From positions 118,396 through 182,395 of the forward strand of contig NZ_JAUSTT010000001.1 in assembly GCF_030812995.1 (NCBI RefSeq): DNA of 64,000 nt. Reading direction: 5' to 3'. Shown here one piece after another: positions 46,575 to 58,277 of the stretch. The position numbers were made by a program, and so were the translations under genes. Position 1 is the stretch's first letter. Every line of letters starts with the position of its first letter. Below the pieces are notes generated by a model that was given only the letters and a program-made list of their open reading frames with translations, ran no database searches and was not told where the DNA came from. This stretch comes from Bacillus chungangensis. Its GTDB lineage: Bacteria; Bacillota; Bacilli; Bacillales; Bacillaceae_C.

Positions 46575-49214
46575 TTAACCTTTTAATTCCTTGATTCTTG
46601 CTTCCACTGTTGCACGTTTTTCGAGATAATCTTTTTCTTTAGCACGTTCTTCATCGACTACCTTTTTTGGAGCATTATTTACAAACTTTTCATTTTGAAG
46701 CTTTTGTTGAACTCGCTTCACTTCTTTCTCCCATTTTTCCCATTCTTTTTGGAGACGAGCCAACTCTTCCTCAATGTTAATTAGCCCTTCTAATGGCAAG
46801 ATCAATTCCGCACCTGTTACTACCGCTGTCATTGCTTTGTCTGGAATTTGCATTTCTAAAGCCATTACAAGTTCCTCTGGGTTGCAAAAACGTTCAAGGT
46901 ACGACTTATTTTTCTCCAAGACTGTAAGCGTTTCATCATCCTTTGCTTTCACTAGCAGCTTAATTTTTTTACTAAGCGGCGTCTGTACTTCCGCACGAAT
47001 ATTACGAACAGATCGGATGATTTCCATTAGCAGTTTCATCTCGCTTGCAGCTTTCTCATCACTTAGTGATTGATCAACTTGCGGCCATTGTGCAACAGTA
47101 ATGGATTCTCCATTATGAGGAAGGTTTTGCCAAATTTCTTCTGTTAAAAATGGCATAAATGGATGTAATAAACGCATCGTTTGATCAAGTACATATGCTA
47201 AAACTGAACGCGTCGTTTTCTTTGCTTCCTCATTCTCTCCATATAGTGGAAGTTTTGCCATTTCTATATACCAGTCGCAAAAATCATCCCAAATGAAGTT
47301 GTAAAGGGCTCTGCCAACTTCTCCAAATTCATATTTATCAGCAAGCTTTGTTACTATAGCGATTGTTTCGTTTAGGCGTGTCAGAATCCATTTATCTGCT
47401 ACAGATTTTTCGCCGCTCATGTCGATTTCATCATAACCCATCCCGGCCATGTTCATTAAAGCGAAGCGAGATGCGTTCCAAATTTTATTAGCGAAATTCC
47501 AAGTCGCCTCAATCTTTTCCATGCTAAAGCGCAAATCTTGGCCAGGTGCGCTTCCAGTTGCTAAGAAATAGCGTAAGGAATCGGCTCCATATTTGTCGAT
47601 CACATCCATTGGATCAACGCCATTTCCAAGGGATTTACTCATTTTCCTGCCATCTTCTGCACGAATAAGACCATGAATTAATACATCTTTAAAAGGACGT
47701 TGGCCGGTAAATTCAACACCTTGAAAAATCATTCGTGAAATCCAGAAGAAAATAATATCGTAGCCTGTCACGAGGCAGTCTGTCGGATAATAACGCTTGA
47801 AGCTTTCCGACTCTTCTGGCCATCCCATCGTTGAAAACGGCCATAATGCAGAGCTGAACCAAGTATCCAGTACATCCTCATCTTGTTCCCAATTTTCAAT
47901 ATCGGTTGGCGGTTCATGATGGACGTATACCTCACCTGTTTCTTTATGGTACCAAGCTGGAATACGATGTCCCCACCAAAGCTGACGAGAAATACACCAA
48001 TCGCGAATATTTTCCATCCAATGGAGATATGTTTTTTCAAAGCGTTCAGGAACAAATTGAACTTTTCCTTCCTGTTTCTGAAGCTGAATCGCTTCGTCGG
48101 CAAGCGGCTGCATTTTTACAAACCATTGTGTAGACAAATATGGTTCGACTACAGCCCCGCTTCGTTCCGAGTGGCCAACGGAGTGAAGATGATCTTCGAT
48201 TTTGAACAGAATGCCTGCCGCTTGTAGATCTTTTACAATTTGCTTTCGACAAGCAAAACGATCCATTCCTTGATACTTGCCAGCATTTTCATTCATTGTT
48301 CCGTCTTCATTCATTACTAAAATACGCGTTAATTTGTGGCGATTGCCAATTTCGAAATCATTCGGGTCGTGAGCAGGTGTAATTTTAACTGCACCTGAAC
48401 CAAATTCCATATCTACATAATCATCGGCAATAATCTCAATTTCTCGCCCGATAATTGGAAGAATGACTTTTTTCCCAATTAGATGTTTGTATCGATCATC
48501 ATTAGGATGTACCGCTACCGCAGTATCCCCAAGCATTGTTTCTGGACGTGTTGTTGCAATTTCAATCGATCCAGATCCGTCTGCCAGCGGATAACGCATG
48601 TGGTAGAATGCACCTTGAACATCTTTATAAATCACTTCGATATCAGAAAGAGCGGTTTTCGTCGCAGGATCCCAGTTAATAATATATTCGCCTCTATAGA
48701 TCAAGCCTTTATTATATAAATCAACAAACACCTTTTGCACCGCAGCTGATAGACCTTCATCTAGCGTAAAACGCTCGCGAGTATAGTCTAATCCAAGTCC
48801 TAACTTTGCCCACTGCTGGCGAATGAAATCGGCATATTCTTCTTTCCATTTCCATGCTTCCTTGACAAAGGCTTCTCGCCCTAAATCATAGCGTGATTTT
48901 CCTTCAGCACGAAGCTTTTCTTCCACCTTTGCTTGCGTAGCAATTCCCGCATGATCCATTCCAGGCAGCCAAAGAACATCATAGCCTTGCATTCTTTTCA
49001 TACGAGTAATCATATCTTGCAGTGTTGTATCCCAAGCATGGCCAAGGTGCAGTCTGCCCGTTACATTTGGGGGTGGAATCACGATCGTGTAAGGTTCCTT
49101 ATCTGTGTCAGGCTTCGCTTCAAAAAACTTTTTCTCTAACCACCATTTATAGCGATCCTTTTCTACTGTTTTTGGATCATATTTAGTAGGCATATTCAGA
49201 TGTTCTGTTGCCAT
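46575..49214 (-). CDS. valS: valyl-tRNA synthetase
   Basis: ValS charges tRNA-Val. The 879-residue class I synthetase has the HIGH-type motif [15 protein letters not shown], the editing domain ([18 protein letters not shown]), KMSKS ([14 protein letters not shown]), the anticodon-binding helices and a C-terminal coiled coil ([19 protein letters not shown]). A T-box leader with terminator and antiterminator precedes it, so expression should respond to uncharged tRNA-Val. Confidence 0.97.
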   Translation of the reverse strand: MATEHLNMPTKYDPKTVEKDRYKWWLEKKFFEAKPDTDKEPYTIVIPPPNVTGRLHLGHAWDTTLQDMITRMKRMQGYDVLWLPGMDHAGIATQAKVEEKLRAEGKSRYDLGREAFVKEAWKWKEEYADFIRQQWAKLGLGLDYTRERFTLDEGLSAAVQKVFVDLYNKGLIYRGEYIINWDPATKTALSDIEVIYKDVQGAFYHMRYPLADGSGSIEIATTRPETMLGDTAVAVHPNDDRYKHLIGKKVILPIIGREIEIIADDYVDMEFGSGAVKITPAHDPNDFEIGNRHKLTRILVMNEDGTMNENAGKYQGMDRFACRKQIVKDLQAAGILFKIEDHLHSVGHSERSGAVVEPYLSTQWFVKMQPLADEAIQLQKQEGKVQFVPERFEKTYLHWMENIRDWCISRQLWWGHRIPAWYHKETGEVYVHHEPPTDIENWEQDEDVLDTWFSSALWPFSTMGWPEESESFKRYYPTDCLVTGYDIIFFWISRMIFQGVEFTGQRPFKDVLIHGLIRAEDGRKMSKSLGNGVDPMDVIDKYGADSLRYFLATGSAPGQDLRFSMEKIEATWNFANKIWNASRFALMNMAGMGYDEIDMSGEKSVADKWILTRLNETIAIVTKLADKYEFGEVGRALYNFIWDDFCDWYIEMAKLPLYGENEEAKKTTRSVLAYVLDQTMRLLHPFMPFLTEEIWQNLPHNGESITVAQWPQVDQSLSDEKAASEMKLLMEIIRSVRNIRAEVQTPLSKKIKLLVKAKDDETLTVLEKNKSYLERFCNPEELVMALEMQIPDKAMTAVVTGAELILPLEGLINIEEELARLQKEWEKWEKEVKRVQQKLQNEKFVNNAPKKVVDEERAKEKDYLEKRATVEARIKELKG

Positions 49215-49224
49215 TTCAACTTCC

Positions 49225-49560
49225 TCCTTTATCTCTCAAAATCTGAGTTGTTTCTGGATCTCAGACTTTTTGACTACTTATATTCATTTTTTCCACTTAA
49301 AAAGCTCCTTCCATCAAAAGGACGAAAGGAGCGATTTCGCGGTACCACCTTTTTACCAAAAAAACAATCGTATTTTGGCTCTCAAGAAGCATTTAACGGT
49401 GCGGACCGGCTTTTGCTACTTTGCATTTGAGTTCACAAAAGCAGTTCAAGGGCGACTTCCAATACGCTCGAATAGAAAATTTTTCAGCTGTAAATTTTCC
49501 TCTCTTTAAAACGATGCTCATTGTACTATTCCCTATCATTACTAAAAGAATATCCTATAT
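49225..49560 (-). promoter_or_regulatory. T-box leader of valS
   Basis: The minus strand carries the T-box sequence TGGTACCGCG (49347-49338), which pairs with the uncharged tRNA acceptor end. An intrinsic terminator follows (GCTCCTTTCGTCC...GGAAGGAGC with a T-run, 49332-49299). Stem I lies upstream to about 49560; a GTA near AAAGTAGCAAAAGC is a possible valine specifier but I could not fold it reliably. Confidence 0.88.
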
Positions 49561-49605
49561 TTTCTTTTACACTTCCCTGAAGGAAGCATCAGTTTATTTA
49601 CTCAT

Positions 49606-49635
49606 ATAGTATCCAAAAATACACCATTTCGTCAA
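49606..49635 (-). promoter_or_regulatory. sigma-A-type promoter of valS
   Basis: TTGACG (49635-49630) and TACTAT (49611-49606) with an 18-bp spacer lie just upstream of the T-box leader. Confidence 0.6.
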
Positions 49636-49816
49636 TCATTACTGTCTTTTTAAACGATTTTTTCGTAAAAAATGCAAAATAAACCGCTAATTGTCGCTTC
49701 ATCATAACAATAAGCGATTTGCTTTAGGATAAAAGTGATGCTGCCATCTGTAGTCTATTCCTCTCCCCCCTAATGGTAATTAAACATTCGACATTTGCTT
49801 GGGGAAATACTTCCAG

Positions 49817-49976
49817 ATAAAGTGAAACTTCCATCAGTGGGGGTTTTCTCTCATCCCCCACTGATGGTTAGTTGAACCAATCGGACATTTACTGGCAGTT
49901 ATCCCCCACCTAGACTTCTTCGAATCCTCTTAACTCTTGAGGTGGGGGTCTTACTGCCAGTTAGATGTGGGATAAA
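49817..49976 (-). mobile_element. IS605-like hairpin MITE, copy 4
   Basis: 160 bp with ATAAA borders and both hairpins intact. Apart from a few bases in the left-end loop it matches copy 3. It lies between the valS promoter and the small membrane protein gene. Confidence 0.9.
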
Positions 49977-50177
49977 TGTTGGATAAACTTGAAGGTTATC
50001 ATGACAGAAGAATTTAATGAAAGGAGGTTAACTACAAAACGTTTTATTGATGAGAATGAAGAATGCGATATACAGAAGTATATAGAGAGGAGTAATTTAT
50101 TGATTTTAACAAAAGCAGCTGCTATCGCACCATCTCCCCACATTATACATACATATATAGAGGAGGAGGTGCGGTCA

Positions 50178-50369
50178 ATGAAAAGAAAAATGAATCAACA
50201 AACTTTTCAATCATGGATTCGAACTGCAAAAGATATTGGAAAACAATTCATTATTCCTTTTGTCGTCTTTCAAGCTGTGAGAACAATACTGCTCCCTACT
50301 TCCTTTGATGTTCTCCTGCTTGCTATTTTTATTTTACTTGCGCTCGCATTTTACTTTGATTGGATTTAA
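50178..50369 (+). CDS. small hypothetical membrane protein
   Basis: A 63-residue protein, MKRKMNQQTFQSWIRTAKDI at its start, with two closely spaced hydrophobic segments (FIIPFVVFQAVRTILL and FDVLLLAIFILLALAFYF). The ATG at 50178 follows an excellent GGAGGAGGTG site, which is why I prefer it to the longer frame from 49965 that begins inside the MITE flank. It is divergent from valS and convergent with ysxE. I do not recognise a family. Confidence 0.65.
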   Translation: MKRKMNQQTFQSWIRTAKDIGKQFIIPFVVFQAVRTILLPTSFDVLLLAIFILLALAFYFDWI

Positions 50370-50549
50370 TAAATGGTTGGTTATTCTGGAAAAATACAAT
50401 CTCATTCCAGCAAATTGAAGAAGTTATATGCTAGAAATTGATGCTGTCCCACCTACAACTTTGAGTTGTAAAAGATTTCGTTTGTTCTGTAATAAAACGA
50501 TTATAATTGTTTCTCCTGCTATGATGTTTACGTATTTTACAAATATCGG

Positions 50550-51578
50550 CTATAACGAGGACTCATCCTGTGCATTATTTTTTGTTTGCTCGTATTCTGT
50601 TAATCTCATGATCATATATTCGGTGTTTTTTAACTGCCAATAATTTCTTTGCAATGCTTTACTATCTTTCAATTCATTTCGTTTCGGCTGTTGATAAAAA
50701 TATTTTCTAACTGTTTGTGTGATGACGATTGGATATGCTAAATAACTTGTAAATAATAACATTTCATCCGCATTGAAAGGAAAATATCGTAAATATAACT
50801 GCATACCATCTAATAATTCATCAGCGTGTTTTGGGTAAGTGTCTAGACTTTTAGCTATAAATGGAAGCAGGTCATGGATTGGAGAGGAACGGCGCGCTCG
50901 CTCTAAATTTGTAAAATATCCATATCCTTGTTCATCATAAATAAAGTGATCAATAGATGTTTTCCCATGAATCATCACTGTCCGGGCTTTCGCCAACTCT
51001 TTAGAGTCTTCAAACCACTTATCAAACTTTTTTTGAGCAAATTGTAATGCTAGTTTTATGTCGTGGTAATACGTGCAAAAGAGCAGCTGAAATGGAGACA
51101 TGTACCATTCTTTTTCGCATTCCTCTAAGAATTCGTCCAAAAATGCTTGATCTTGCTCCCATTGTGAAGTTGTTTCTTCATAATGTTCTTTTCGCTCTTC
51201 CTTTTCAATTTCTATTTCTTTTACTGAAATGGTATGAAGTCTAGATAGTTCTCGAAAAAAATGTTGATGCTTTTTTAAGCCATTCTCTTGTCCCTCATTG
51301 GCAAGCCAAGGCGTTAAATAAAATAGGGCATTTCCTTCCAAAACAGAAAATCTGCCATCAAGTGTTGGATAAATAGGTACAATGCGATTATAGCCTTGTT
51401 GATAGATCATTTTCATATTTTGAACAAAATCGATTCCATTTTGAGCATGTATTTTCTTTAAAGCGAAATTTCCTACATCTGAATATAATTTCGTTACTTT
51501 CCCAAACTGTTCCATATAATGGACTCGTATCCCATAATAGCTTGCTATTTTTTGTATGATGGACAGGTTTTTTTCCAT
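50550..51578 (-). CDS. ysxE: YsxE, spore coat-associated kinase-like protein
   Basis: YsxE belongs to the CotS/YutH group of aminoglycoside-phosphotransferase-like proteins of the spore coat and is encoded next to spoVID in Bacillus. The 342-residue protein has the nucleotide-binding lobe (FALKKIHAQNGIDFV) and the loop RTVMIHGKTSIDHFIYDEQGYG. The usual HGD of the catalytic loop reads HGK, and the metal-site DFD appears as NLERA, so it is likely a pseudokinase. I use the ATG at 51578 with AGGTGGTGA. It follows spoVID. Confidence 0.85.
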   Translation of the reverse strand: MEKNLSIIQKIASYYGIRVHYMEQFGKVTKLYSDVGNFALKKIHAQNGIDFVQNMKMIYQQGYNRIVPIYPTLDGRFSVLEGNALFYLTPWLANEGQENGLKKHQHFFRELSRLHTISVKEIEIEKEERKEHYEETTSQWEQDQAFLDEFLEECEKEWYMSPFQLLFCTYYHDIKLALQFAQKKFDKWFEDSKELAKARTVMIHGKTSIDHFIYDEQGYGYFTNLERARRSSPIHDLLPFIAKSLDTYPKHADELLDGMQLYLRYFPFNADEMLLFTSYLAYPIVITQTVRKYFYQQPKRNELKDSKALQRNYWQLKNTEYMIMRLTEYEQTKNNAQDESSL

Positions 51579-51793
51579 TTCACCACCTGCTTCCAAAAAA
51601 GTAAAACTCTATTATCGATCCTCTCACCTATATAAAACAACCTTGAGTTCTATAGGCCAACAAAGAAATTAGAGATGAGAAATAACTTGCCCATTTCTCT
51701 CTTCAAGATTGTTGATATGGGACAAAAAATCACGAGAAGAGGTCGTCATATTGATCGACCCCTTGGCGATACAAACCAATTATTTTAGGGAAA

Positions 51794-53029
51794 TCATATT
51801 GATCCTTTAAAATTTTTAATATGATGCCTTTTTTGTGGAATATAAATTACTTGTCCTTCTGACAAATCACTAACTGTCTCCATCCTGTTCACTCTTAAAA
51901 TTTGCTGAACATGGACATCATATTTCTCAGCAATGAAGTCAAGCGTCTCTCCTTTTTGAATGATACATACTTTCATACTTGCTGCTTCATCTGGTTCTTT
52001 CCGAGCAAAAAATTCCGCTAGTGAAATTCCATCTTTTTTCTTTTTCTTTTCTTTTTCTACTATATGTGTATCTTTATGTTTTTTTTCCTTTATTTTTTCG
52101 TGTGAACTGCTTTCTTCTATTATGAGAGACGAAGATGATTCAACTGTTTCTTTTTCTAGAACACTACTGGAGGATTCAGCTTTATGTTGAAAAGGCATTT
52201 TTAAAAAATTTTTAAACCGCTCTTCTTGGATATCGCTATCGATTAACTCTGTACTGCTGTTTACTTGCTCGGTCTCTTCCTCTTCTTCACTTTTAGCCGT
52301 TCTTCTAACTTCTACTGTAAAACTTTCAATAAGTTCCTCTTCTTCTGGTTCTGGTTCTGCTTTCTCTCGTAGGTTTTCGGAAAATAATTTATTCGTTTCA
52401 AGGTCTTCTGAAGGTTCTTCTGATATTGCGGATTTTTCTGGAACAACCATTTCTTCTTTATCTGGTATTTCTAATCGGGTTTCCTCTGTTTCCTCCTCTT
52501 TCTCTTTTTCCTTCGTTTCTTCCTCCTCTTTTTCTCTTGTCTCTTGAATATTCTCTTGAGGCGATTCTCGTTGCTGCTGCTCTTCCGGTTTTTCATCTGC
52601 TGGCTCATAAATTCCTGTCATGATCAGCTCAGCAGTTAATTTTAAACACGACCTTTCAGGTAGAATATAATCGAATGATTCTACATACACATCAACATCA
52701 TCCACATGTTTTAAGCGATTTCGAGGAACAGTTATATCAAGGGGAAAACAATGGCTGAATTCAGCTGTTCCATGTTCATGTATGTCAACTCTCTGTACAT
52801 ACTTTCTCCCTGTTTCGTCAAATTCAAGTTGATCCTCTTCTTTCTCATTAGGTTGATATTCTCCAGAAAGCTCCAAGTCCCCCCGAATTATTACAAGCTG
52901 ATCTTCTTCATGGATGGTTATATTTGGATCTAATGATATAGAGATTAACTCTTCGACTTCCTGTCCGCTTTCAAACCAAATCGATTCCTCTAAAGGAAAG
53001 CGCAAAGACGTATGTCGAGTTTCAGACAA
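51794..53029 (-). CDS. spoVID: SpoVID, spore coat morphogenetic protein
   Basis: SpoVID drives coat encasement and binds SafA and SpoIVA. The 411-residue product has the conserved N-terminal domain (SLRFPLEESIWFESGQEVEELISISLDPNI), a long Glu-rich low-complexity middle (residues about 155-340), and a C-terminal LysM domain (CIIQKGETLDFIAEKYDVHVQQILRVN). Its partner SafA is encoded at 13.7 kb. Confidence 0.93.
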   Translation of the reverse strand: MSETRHTSLRFPLEESIWFESGQEVEELISISLDPNITIHEEDQLVIIRGDLELSGEYQPNEKEEDQLEFDETGRKYVQRVDIHEHGTAEFSHCFPLDITVPRNRLKHVDDVDVYVESFDYILPERSCLKLTAELIMTGIYEPADEKPEEQQQRESPQENIQETREKEEEETKEKEKEEETEETRLEIPDKEEMVVPEKSAISEEPSEDLETNKLFSENLREKAEPEPEEEELIESFTVEVRRTAKSEEEEETEQVNSSTELIDSDIQEERFKNFLKMPFQHKAESSSSVLEKETVESSSSLIIEESSSHEKIKEKKHKDTHIVEKEKKKKKDGISLAEFFARKEPDEAASMKVCIIQKGETLDFIAEKYDVHVQQILRVNRMETVSDLSEGQVIYIPQKRHHIKNFKGSI

Positions 53030-53123
53030 GGACTATTCCTCCTTTCGATCCAAAATGACTATGTCATTGAAAGCTTATGATAGGTTAAAATAGAATATGT
53101 TGTTTTTTTCAAATTCTTTCTAT

Positions 53124-53167
53124 AACAAAAAAGAGGGCGCCATCATTTGGCGTACCTCTTTTTTGTT
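53124..53167. terminator. intrinsic terminator between spoVID and the chemoreceptor gene
   Basis: AACAAAAAAGAGG...CCTCTTTTTTGTT with an inner GGCGCCA...TGGCG stem. It lies downstream of the chemoreceptor gene on the minus strand; the flanking A and T runs would work in both directions. Confidence 0.85.
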
Positions 53168-53277
53168 CATAGGTATTTCCAGTTTAATCCCGACAAGGTG
53201 AACATTCATGAAGAAGGAAATGATAAAAAGAACTGCCTGCTTAAGTGAAAGCTTACTAATAAAACAAAACCTGAAAA

Positions 53278-55380
53278 TCAAACACGAAACGCTTTAATGA
53301 CAGCTTGTAATTCTTCTGACATTTTTGATAGGTTGCGAGAAGAAGATGAAATTTCCTCCATAGCAGCCAGCTGCTGTTCAGAAGATGCAGCTACCTCCTC
53401 AGAAGCCGCTGCATTTTCACTTGAAATATTGGCTACCTCAGAGACTGTTGCTACTACTTGCTGTGTTCCAGCAGATATTTCTTGAACAGTCGCGGATATT
53501 TCTTCAATTTGAGGAGTAATATCCTTCATTCCTCTTAAAATTTCTGCAAATTTTACTGCTGTTTCTTTTGTCATTTCAAATCCACTTGCCACATTTTCAG
53601 TTACAGTTGCCATACCATCAACCGATCTTTGTGTACCTTGTTGAATCTTCGCAATAATTTCTCCAATTTGCTTCGTTGACTGTTGTGTTTGTTCTGCTAG
53701 TTTACGAACTTCATTGGCAACGACTGCAAACCCTTTCCCATGCTCTCCAGCCCGAGCCGCTTCAATGGCTGCGTTAAGTGCTAATAAATTGGTTTGATCG
53801 GCAATTCCTAATATAGCATCCGAAATGCTCCCGATATGTAAAGAGTGCTCATGCAGTTCCTTAATCGATGCATTCGATTGTTCCACCGCCTCATTAATGG
53901 AATCCATTTGTTCCAATGTTTGAGAAACGGTAGTCTCTCCATCCTCTGCTTGCTTTCTTGTATGTTGGGCAAGGTCTGAAACTGCATTACTGTTCTCAGC
54001 AATTCTTTGAATTCCTAAAGCGGTTTCTTCCAATGAATGGACACTTTCATTAATACTATTTGTTTGATTTTCTGCTCCACTCGCAACTTGCTGCACCGCT
54101 CTTGCAACTTGCTCTGCTGAAACAGAGGTTTGCTCAGCATTCGTATTTAGTTCTTCACTGGCAGCAGCAGCTTCTTTGGCATTTGTCGAGATTTTATGTA
54201 CAAGATTGCGAAGTCCTTTCATCATATCATTAAAAGCATTTTCAACGTCTTTCATTTCATCCCTCGTATGAAATGATATATTTGTCGTTAAATCGCCTCC
54301 TGCGATATCTTTTGTAATTTTCTTCAATTGATTGACAACATGTTTTATCGATAAATAAAACCCAGTACATAAATAAACTATAAAAATAATAACGAGTGCG
54401 GTAGATACATATAATATCATTCGTACTGTTTGTAGATCTTTTACCTTATTATTCATTGTTTTCTCTAATTCATTAGAAAGCGTTTCATACATTAAAAAAG
54501 CGTTTTCAATTGTTGAACTACTATACTTTAAAAAATCATCGGTATTGATTACAATCGTTGAACCATCAATTAAGTTAACTGAAATATAAAAAAAGTATTG
54601 AACAATATCACTCGAAATGGTATTAAATTCTTCAAGCACCTTTTCAAAATATGGATCTTCTTCGGCAATAACCTCTAAGCTATACTTCATATCATTTAAA
54701 CTTTTTTGCGAATCACTAATAAGTTTAATAAGCTGATCACGCTCTTGATTATAAATTTTTTCCCGATTGGTAATGTTCTGGCCGATAACACTCATTTGTC
54801 CTAATTTTTCTGAAAGAGATGGCATCGTAACGACAACGTTTTCCACCAAATAATTTCCAACTTTATTATCATTTAAGAATAGATCAGAATTATCTCCCAC
54901 TTTATTCATAAAATTAATAATATCGTTAATATAGGCATTGTATACCTCTACCATGATCTCTCCATAGTTTTGTTCATACACAGATGATGATATGTTTTCC
55001 CATCGTTCCTTTAAGCGTTCCCAATTTTCAGTAGCATCCAGTTGCTTGGCCTTTTTATCAAAGTTCGTGATTTTTTCTATTTTTTCATTTATGTCGTCAT
55101 TCACAGCATTTAATTCATTCTGCAGGCCCTCTTCGCCCTTTCCTATCTGCAGCATAAGAGAGCGGTGCATTTGAATATCTTTTAATAAATCATTTAAGAG
55201 TAAGTTATAAGTCATTCCTTGCTGGCGCATGTCTATTCTTTTTAAATTACTGTTGCTGTCTGAGATCGTGGTGGTGACTAAATATGCCAAATAAATCGCA
55301 ATAAGACCTCCAATCAATGCAAATTTTTGTCCGTACTTAAGACGATTCATCAGCTGTATAATCGGATTAAATAGTTTCAT
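53278..55380 (-). CDS. methyl-accepting chemotaxis protein
   Basis: A 700-residue transmembrane chemoreceptor. It has a short cytoplasmic start, membrane helix 1 ([16 protein letters not shown]), a ~285-residue helical sensor domain, and helix 2 near residue 320 ([21 protein letters not shown]). A HAMP domain ([28 protein letters not shown]) and the signalling coiled coil follow, with the hairpin tip [40 protein letters not shown]. The ligand is unknown; the sensor looks like a helical-bundle type. It is an accessory gene between spoVID and hemL, absent there in B. subtilis. It has its own terminator. Confidence 0.92.
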   Translation of the reverse strand: MKLFNPIIQLMNRLKYGQKFALIGGLIAIYLAYLVTTTISDSNSNLKRIDMRQQGMTYNLLLNDLLKDIQMHRSLMLQIGKGEEGLQNELNAVNDDINEKIEKITNFDKKAKQLDATENWERLKERWENISSSVYEQNYGEIMVEVYNAYINDIINFMNKVGDNSDLFLNDNKVGNYLVENVVVTMPSLSEKLGQMSVIGQNITNREKIYNQERDQLIKLISDSQKSLNDMKYSLEVIAEEDPYFEKVLEEFNTISSDIVQYFFYISVNLIDGSTIVINTDDFLKYSSSTIENAFLMYETLSNELEKTMNNKVKDLQTVRMILYVSTALVIIFIVYLCTGFYLSIKHVVNQLKKITKDIAGGDLTTNISFHTRDEMKDVENAFNDMMKGLRNLVHKISTNAKEAAAASEELNTNAEQTSVSAEQVARAVQQVASGAENQTNSINESVHSLEETALGIQRIAENSNAVSDLAQHTRKQAEDGETTVSQTLEQMDSINEAVEQSNASIKELHEHSLHIGSISDAILGIADQTNLLALNAAIEAARAGEHGKGFAVVANEVRKLAEQTQQSTKQIGEIIAKIQQGTQRSVDGMATVTENVASGFEMTKETAVKFAEILRGMKDITPQIEEISATVQEISAGTQQVVATVSEVANISSENAAASEEVAASSEQQLAAMEEISSSSRNLSKMSEELQAVIKAFRV

Positions 55381-55588
55381 TACTTCTTTCCTTTCTCAAG
55401 CTTTTTTAAGTAAACGTATTCAATTCTAATATTTTCGTTGCATGCATCCAAAGCATGAACTCGTCGATCGTGGATGGGCACATTGGGAGATAAGCAAAAT
55501 GAAGTTGCTTTATTTATGAAAAATCTCATATACAAACAAAAGGGAAATCGGGTAGAGTAGGGCAGAGATGTAAAATATTTTTCACATG

Positions 55589-55618
55589 AGTATATTTTTT
55601 GTGATAAAGCGTATACAA
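55589..55618 (-). promoter_or_regulatory. candidate promoter of the chemoreceptor gene
   Basis: On the minus strand TTGTAT (55618-55613) and TATACT (55594-55589) are 18 bp apart, some 200 bp before the start codon. I found no sigma-D type motif. The rest of the 55381-55926 spacer shows only the hemL terminator. Confidence 0.4.
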
Positions 55619-55873
55619 TCTATTCTACCATGGGAAAAAATTAGGATTCATGAAAATTATAGTATATTTATCCTATGATAAAATGTTTTTCTTTACATAA
55701 ATTTCTGACAAAATATAAAATGTCGAAAATTTGTCACATTTAATCGTTTCTTTTGTCTATGATTATGGTAATTATTGTTTTTTAACCAGTTAATGTGGGT
55801 CTTTATCGTCATTTCCCTCAATTCATTTTATAAAACATTTAACCTATATCCACTTATTTTTATCCTTTCTCAC

Positions 55874-55920
55874 AAAAAAGAACCGGATGTGTCACAAAAG
55901 GACACTTCCAGTTCTTTTTT
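55874..55920 (-). terminator. intrinsic terminator of the hem operon
   Basis: AAAAAAGAAC-CGGA-TGTGTC...GGACAC-TTCC-AGTTCTTTTTT forms a long hairpin with a T-run on the minus strand, 6 bp after the hemL stop. Confidence 0.9.
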
Positions 55921-55926
55921 GTTCGC

Positions 55927-57216
55927 TTATTGAGATATTGTAGCAAATGCTTTTTCCGCTGCTAGTATCGTTTTTTCAATATCATCATTTGTATGGGATG
56001 TCGATAAGAACAAGCCTTCAAATTGAGATGGCGGCAAGAATACGCCATTATTAGCCATTTCTCGATAATAAGCAGCAAATAGCTGCAAATCAGATGATTT
56101 TGCTGTTTCATAGTTCACAACTTGCTCGTTAGTAAAGAAAATCCCGATCATTGATCCCGCACGATTCACTGTATGAGGAATATGATATTTTTCAGCAGCA
56201 TTTCGCAAGCCTGCTTCTAATTGATCTGCTTTCTTCATAAATGTTTGATATGTTTCAGGCGTTAATTGTTTTAATGTTTCATAACCAGCTGTCATAGCTA
56301 ACGGATTGCCAGAGAGCGTACCTGCTTGATAAATCGATCCACTCGGTGCAACATGTTCCATGATCTCGGCTTTTCCACCATAAGCACCAACTGGCAAACC
56401 GCCTCCGATTACTTTTCCTAAACAGGTGATATCTGGCGTTATACCAAAATAACCTTGGGCACATTGGTAATCAACGCGAAAACCAGTCATCACCTCATCA
56501 AAGATTAATAAAGCTCCATATTGTGTTGTTACATCTCGCAAGCCTTGTAAAAATCCAGGCAATGGAGGAACTACTCCCATATTGCCGGCAACAGGTTCGA
56601 CAATAACACCAGCAATATCATCGCCAAATTGTTCAAATGCATAGCGAACCTGTTCTAAATCATTGTAAGGTACAGTAATTGTATTTTTCGCTACACCTTC
56701 AGGAACACCCGGACTGTCCGGCAAACCTAGTGTGGCAACGCCCGAACCAGCTTTAATAAGCAAGGAATCGCCATGCCCATGGTAGCAGCCTTCAAATTTC
56801 AAGATCTTATTTCGGCCTGTATAGCCGCGGGCAAGACGCAATGCGCTCATCGTCGCTTCCGTTCCCGACGATACCATCCGAATGATGTCTATCGAAGGCA
56901 CTCGCTCTTTCACAAGTTCAGCAAGTTTATTCTCTACTAACGTCGGTGCTCCAAAGCTTGTTCCCCGCGCTGCTACTTCTTGGATGCTTGCTACGACTTT
57001 TTCATTTGCATGCCCTAAAATAAGCGGTCCCCAAGAAAGCACATAATCAATATATTCATTGCCATCGATATCGTATATTTTAGACCCGTTTCCTTTATCC
57101 ATAAAAATTGGATTCATATCAACAGATTTAAAAGCTCGCACAGGACTATTTACACCGCCTGGCATAAGCGTTACTGCTTCTTGAAAAGCTTTTTTTGAAT
57201 TTTCATAGGAACGCAT
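55927..57216 (-). CDS. hemL: glutamate-1-semialdehyde 2,1-aminomutase
   Basis: HemL converts glutamate-1-semialdehyde to 5-aminolevulinate with pyridoxamine phosphate. The 429-residue product shows [40 protein letters not shown] and the cofactor lysine in [19 protein letters not shown] use the ATG at 57216 with GGAGGCGG upstream, which matches the B. subtilis start. It is the last gene of hemAXCDBL. Confidence 0.96.
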   Translation of the reverse strand: MRSYENSKKAFQEAVTLMPGGVNSPVRAFKSVDMNPIFMDKGNGSKIYDIDGNEYIDYVLSWGPLILGHANEKVVASIQEVAARGTSFGAPTLVENKLAELVKERVPSIDIIRMVSSGTEATMSALRLARGYTGRNKILKFEGCYHGHGDSLLIKAGSGVATLGLPDSPGVPEGVAKNTITVPYNDLEQVRYAFEQFGDDIAGVIVEPVAGNMGVVPPLPGFLQGLRDVTTQYGALLIFDEVMTGFRVDYQCAQGYFGITPDITCLGKVIGGGLPVGAYGGKAEIMEHVAPSGSIYQAGTLSGNPLAMTAGYETLKQLTPETYQTFMKKADQLEAGLRNAAEKYHIPHTVNRAGSMIGIFFTNEQVVNYETAKSSDLQLFAAYYREMANNGVFLPPSQFEGLFLSTSHTNDDIEKTILAAEKAFATISQ

Positions 57217-57288
57217 GATTTTTCCGCCTCCAATTTTGATCAAATGTAAATATCATCTTCCATCCACATCATGCAATGCTGCCATGCC

Positions 57289-58266
57289 TTATTTTGTTAT
57301 ATATCGAGCTGCATCTTTAGCAAAATAAGTGATAATGAGATCGGCTCCAGCTCTCTTCATACTTGTTAACATTTCTAAGACTAAAGCTTTTTCGTCAATC
57401 CAGCCATTTTGAGCAGCAGCTTTCACCATTGAATACTCACCGCTGACATTGTACGCAACAACTGGTAAATTAACGTTATTCTTTACATCACGAACAATGT
57501 CTAAATAGGATAAAGCCGGTTTGACAATAATAAAATCTGCCCCTTCTTCTACATCTGAATCAGCTTCACGCAATGCTTCCATCCTATTGGCATAATCCAT
57601 CTGATATGTTTTTCGATCCCCAAACTGCGGTGCACTATTGGCAGCTTCACGGAACGGGCCATAAAACGCTGATGCATATTTGACAGCATATGACATAATT
57701 GGCACATGTTGAAAACCATTTTCATCTAAACCTTGTCTGATTGCAGTAACAAACCCATCCATCATATTTGAAGGTGCAATGATGTCTGCTCCTGCTTTTG
57801 CCTGACTGACAGCTGTCTTTACTAAAAGAGTAAGTGATGGATCATTTAATACTTCACCATCTTGAATGACACCACAATGTCCATGATCTGTATACTCACA
57901 TAAGCAAGTATCTGCAATCACAATGATATCTGGATAATGCTTTTTTATGATTTTTGTTGCTGCTTGAATCAAGCCATGATCATGAAAAGCACCGCTTCCT
58001 TCCGCATCTTTCACATCAGGAACTCCGAAGAGTATCACGGATTTAATCCCTAATGAAACAATCTCAGCCATTTCGGCATGTAATTGATCTAGTGAAATTT
58101 GCTGTACACCTGGCATCGAGACTACTTCATTCCTTTTATTTTCTCCTTCTGCTATAAATAATGGATAGATGAAATCTTCGACATGAAGATGTGTTTCTCT
58201 CACAAGCGCCCGCATAGATGAGGATTGACGTAGACGACGATGACGTTTAAATTGTAGCTCTTTCAT
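57289..58266 (-). CDS. hemB: delta-aminolevulinic acid dehydratase (porphobilinogen synthase)
   Basis: HemB joins two 5-aminolevulinate molecules to porphobilinogen. The 325-residue protein has the cysteine-rich zinc site [15 protein letters not shown], the first Schiff-base Lys in [19 protein letters not shown] and the second in [12 protein letters not shown]. It follows hemD by 11 bp. Confidence 0.97.
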   Translation of the reverse strand: MKELQFKRHRRLRQSSSMRALVRETHLHVEDFIYPLFIAEGENKRNEVVSMPGVQQISLDQLHAEMAEIVSLGIKSVILFGVPDVKDAEGSGAFHDHGLIQAATKIIKKHYPDIIVIADTCLCEYTDHGHCGVIQDGEVLNDPSLTLLVKTAVSQAKAGADIIAPSNMMDGFVTAIRQGLDENGFQHVPIMSYAVKYASAFYGPFREAANSAPQFGDRKTYQMDYANRMEALREADSDVEEGADFIIVKPALSYLDIVRDVKNNVNLPVVAYNVSGEYSMVKAAAQNGWIDEKALVLEMLTSMKRAGADLIITYFAKDAARYITK

Positions 58267-58277
58267 TTTTCTCCTCC

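Noticed and set aside
47768..48252. Minus- and plus-strand frames inside valS
   Set aside because: valS is intact through this stretch in its own frame with all motifs; the others have no ribosome-binding sites.
49965..50177. N-terminal extension of the small membrane protein
   Set aside because: It begins at the MITE border and lacks a ribosome-binding site, while the ATG at 50178 has an excellent one.
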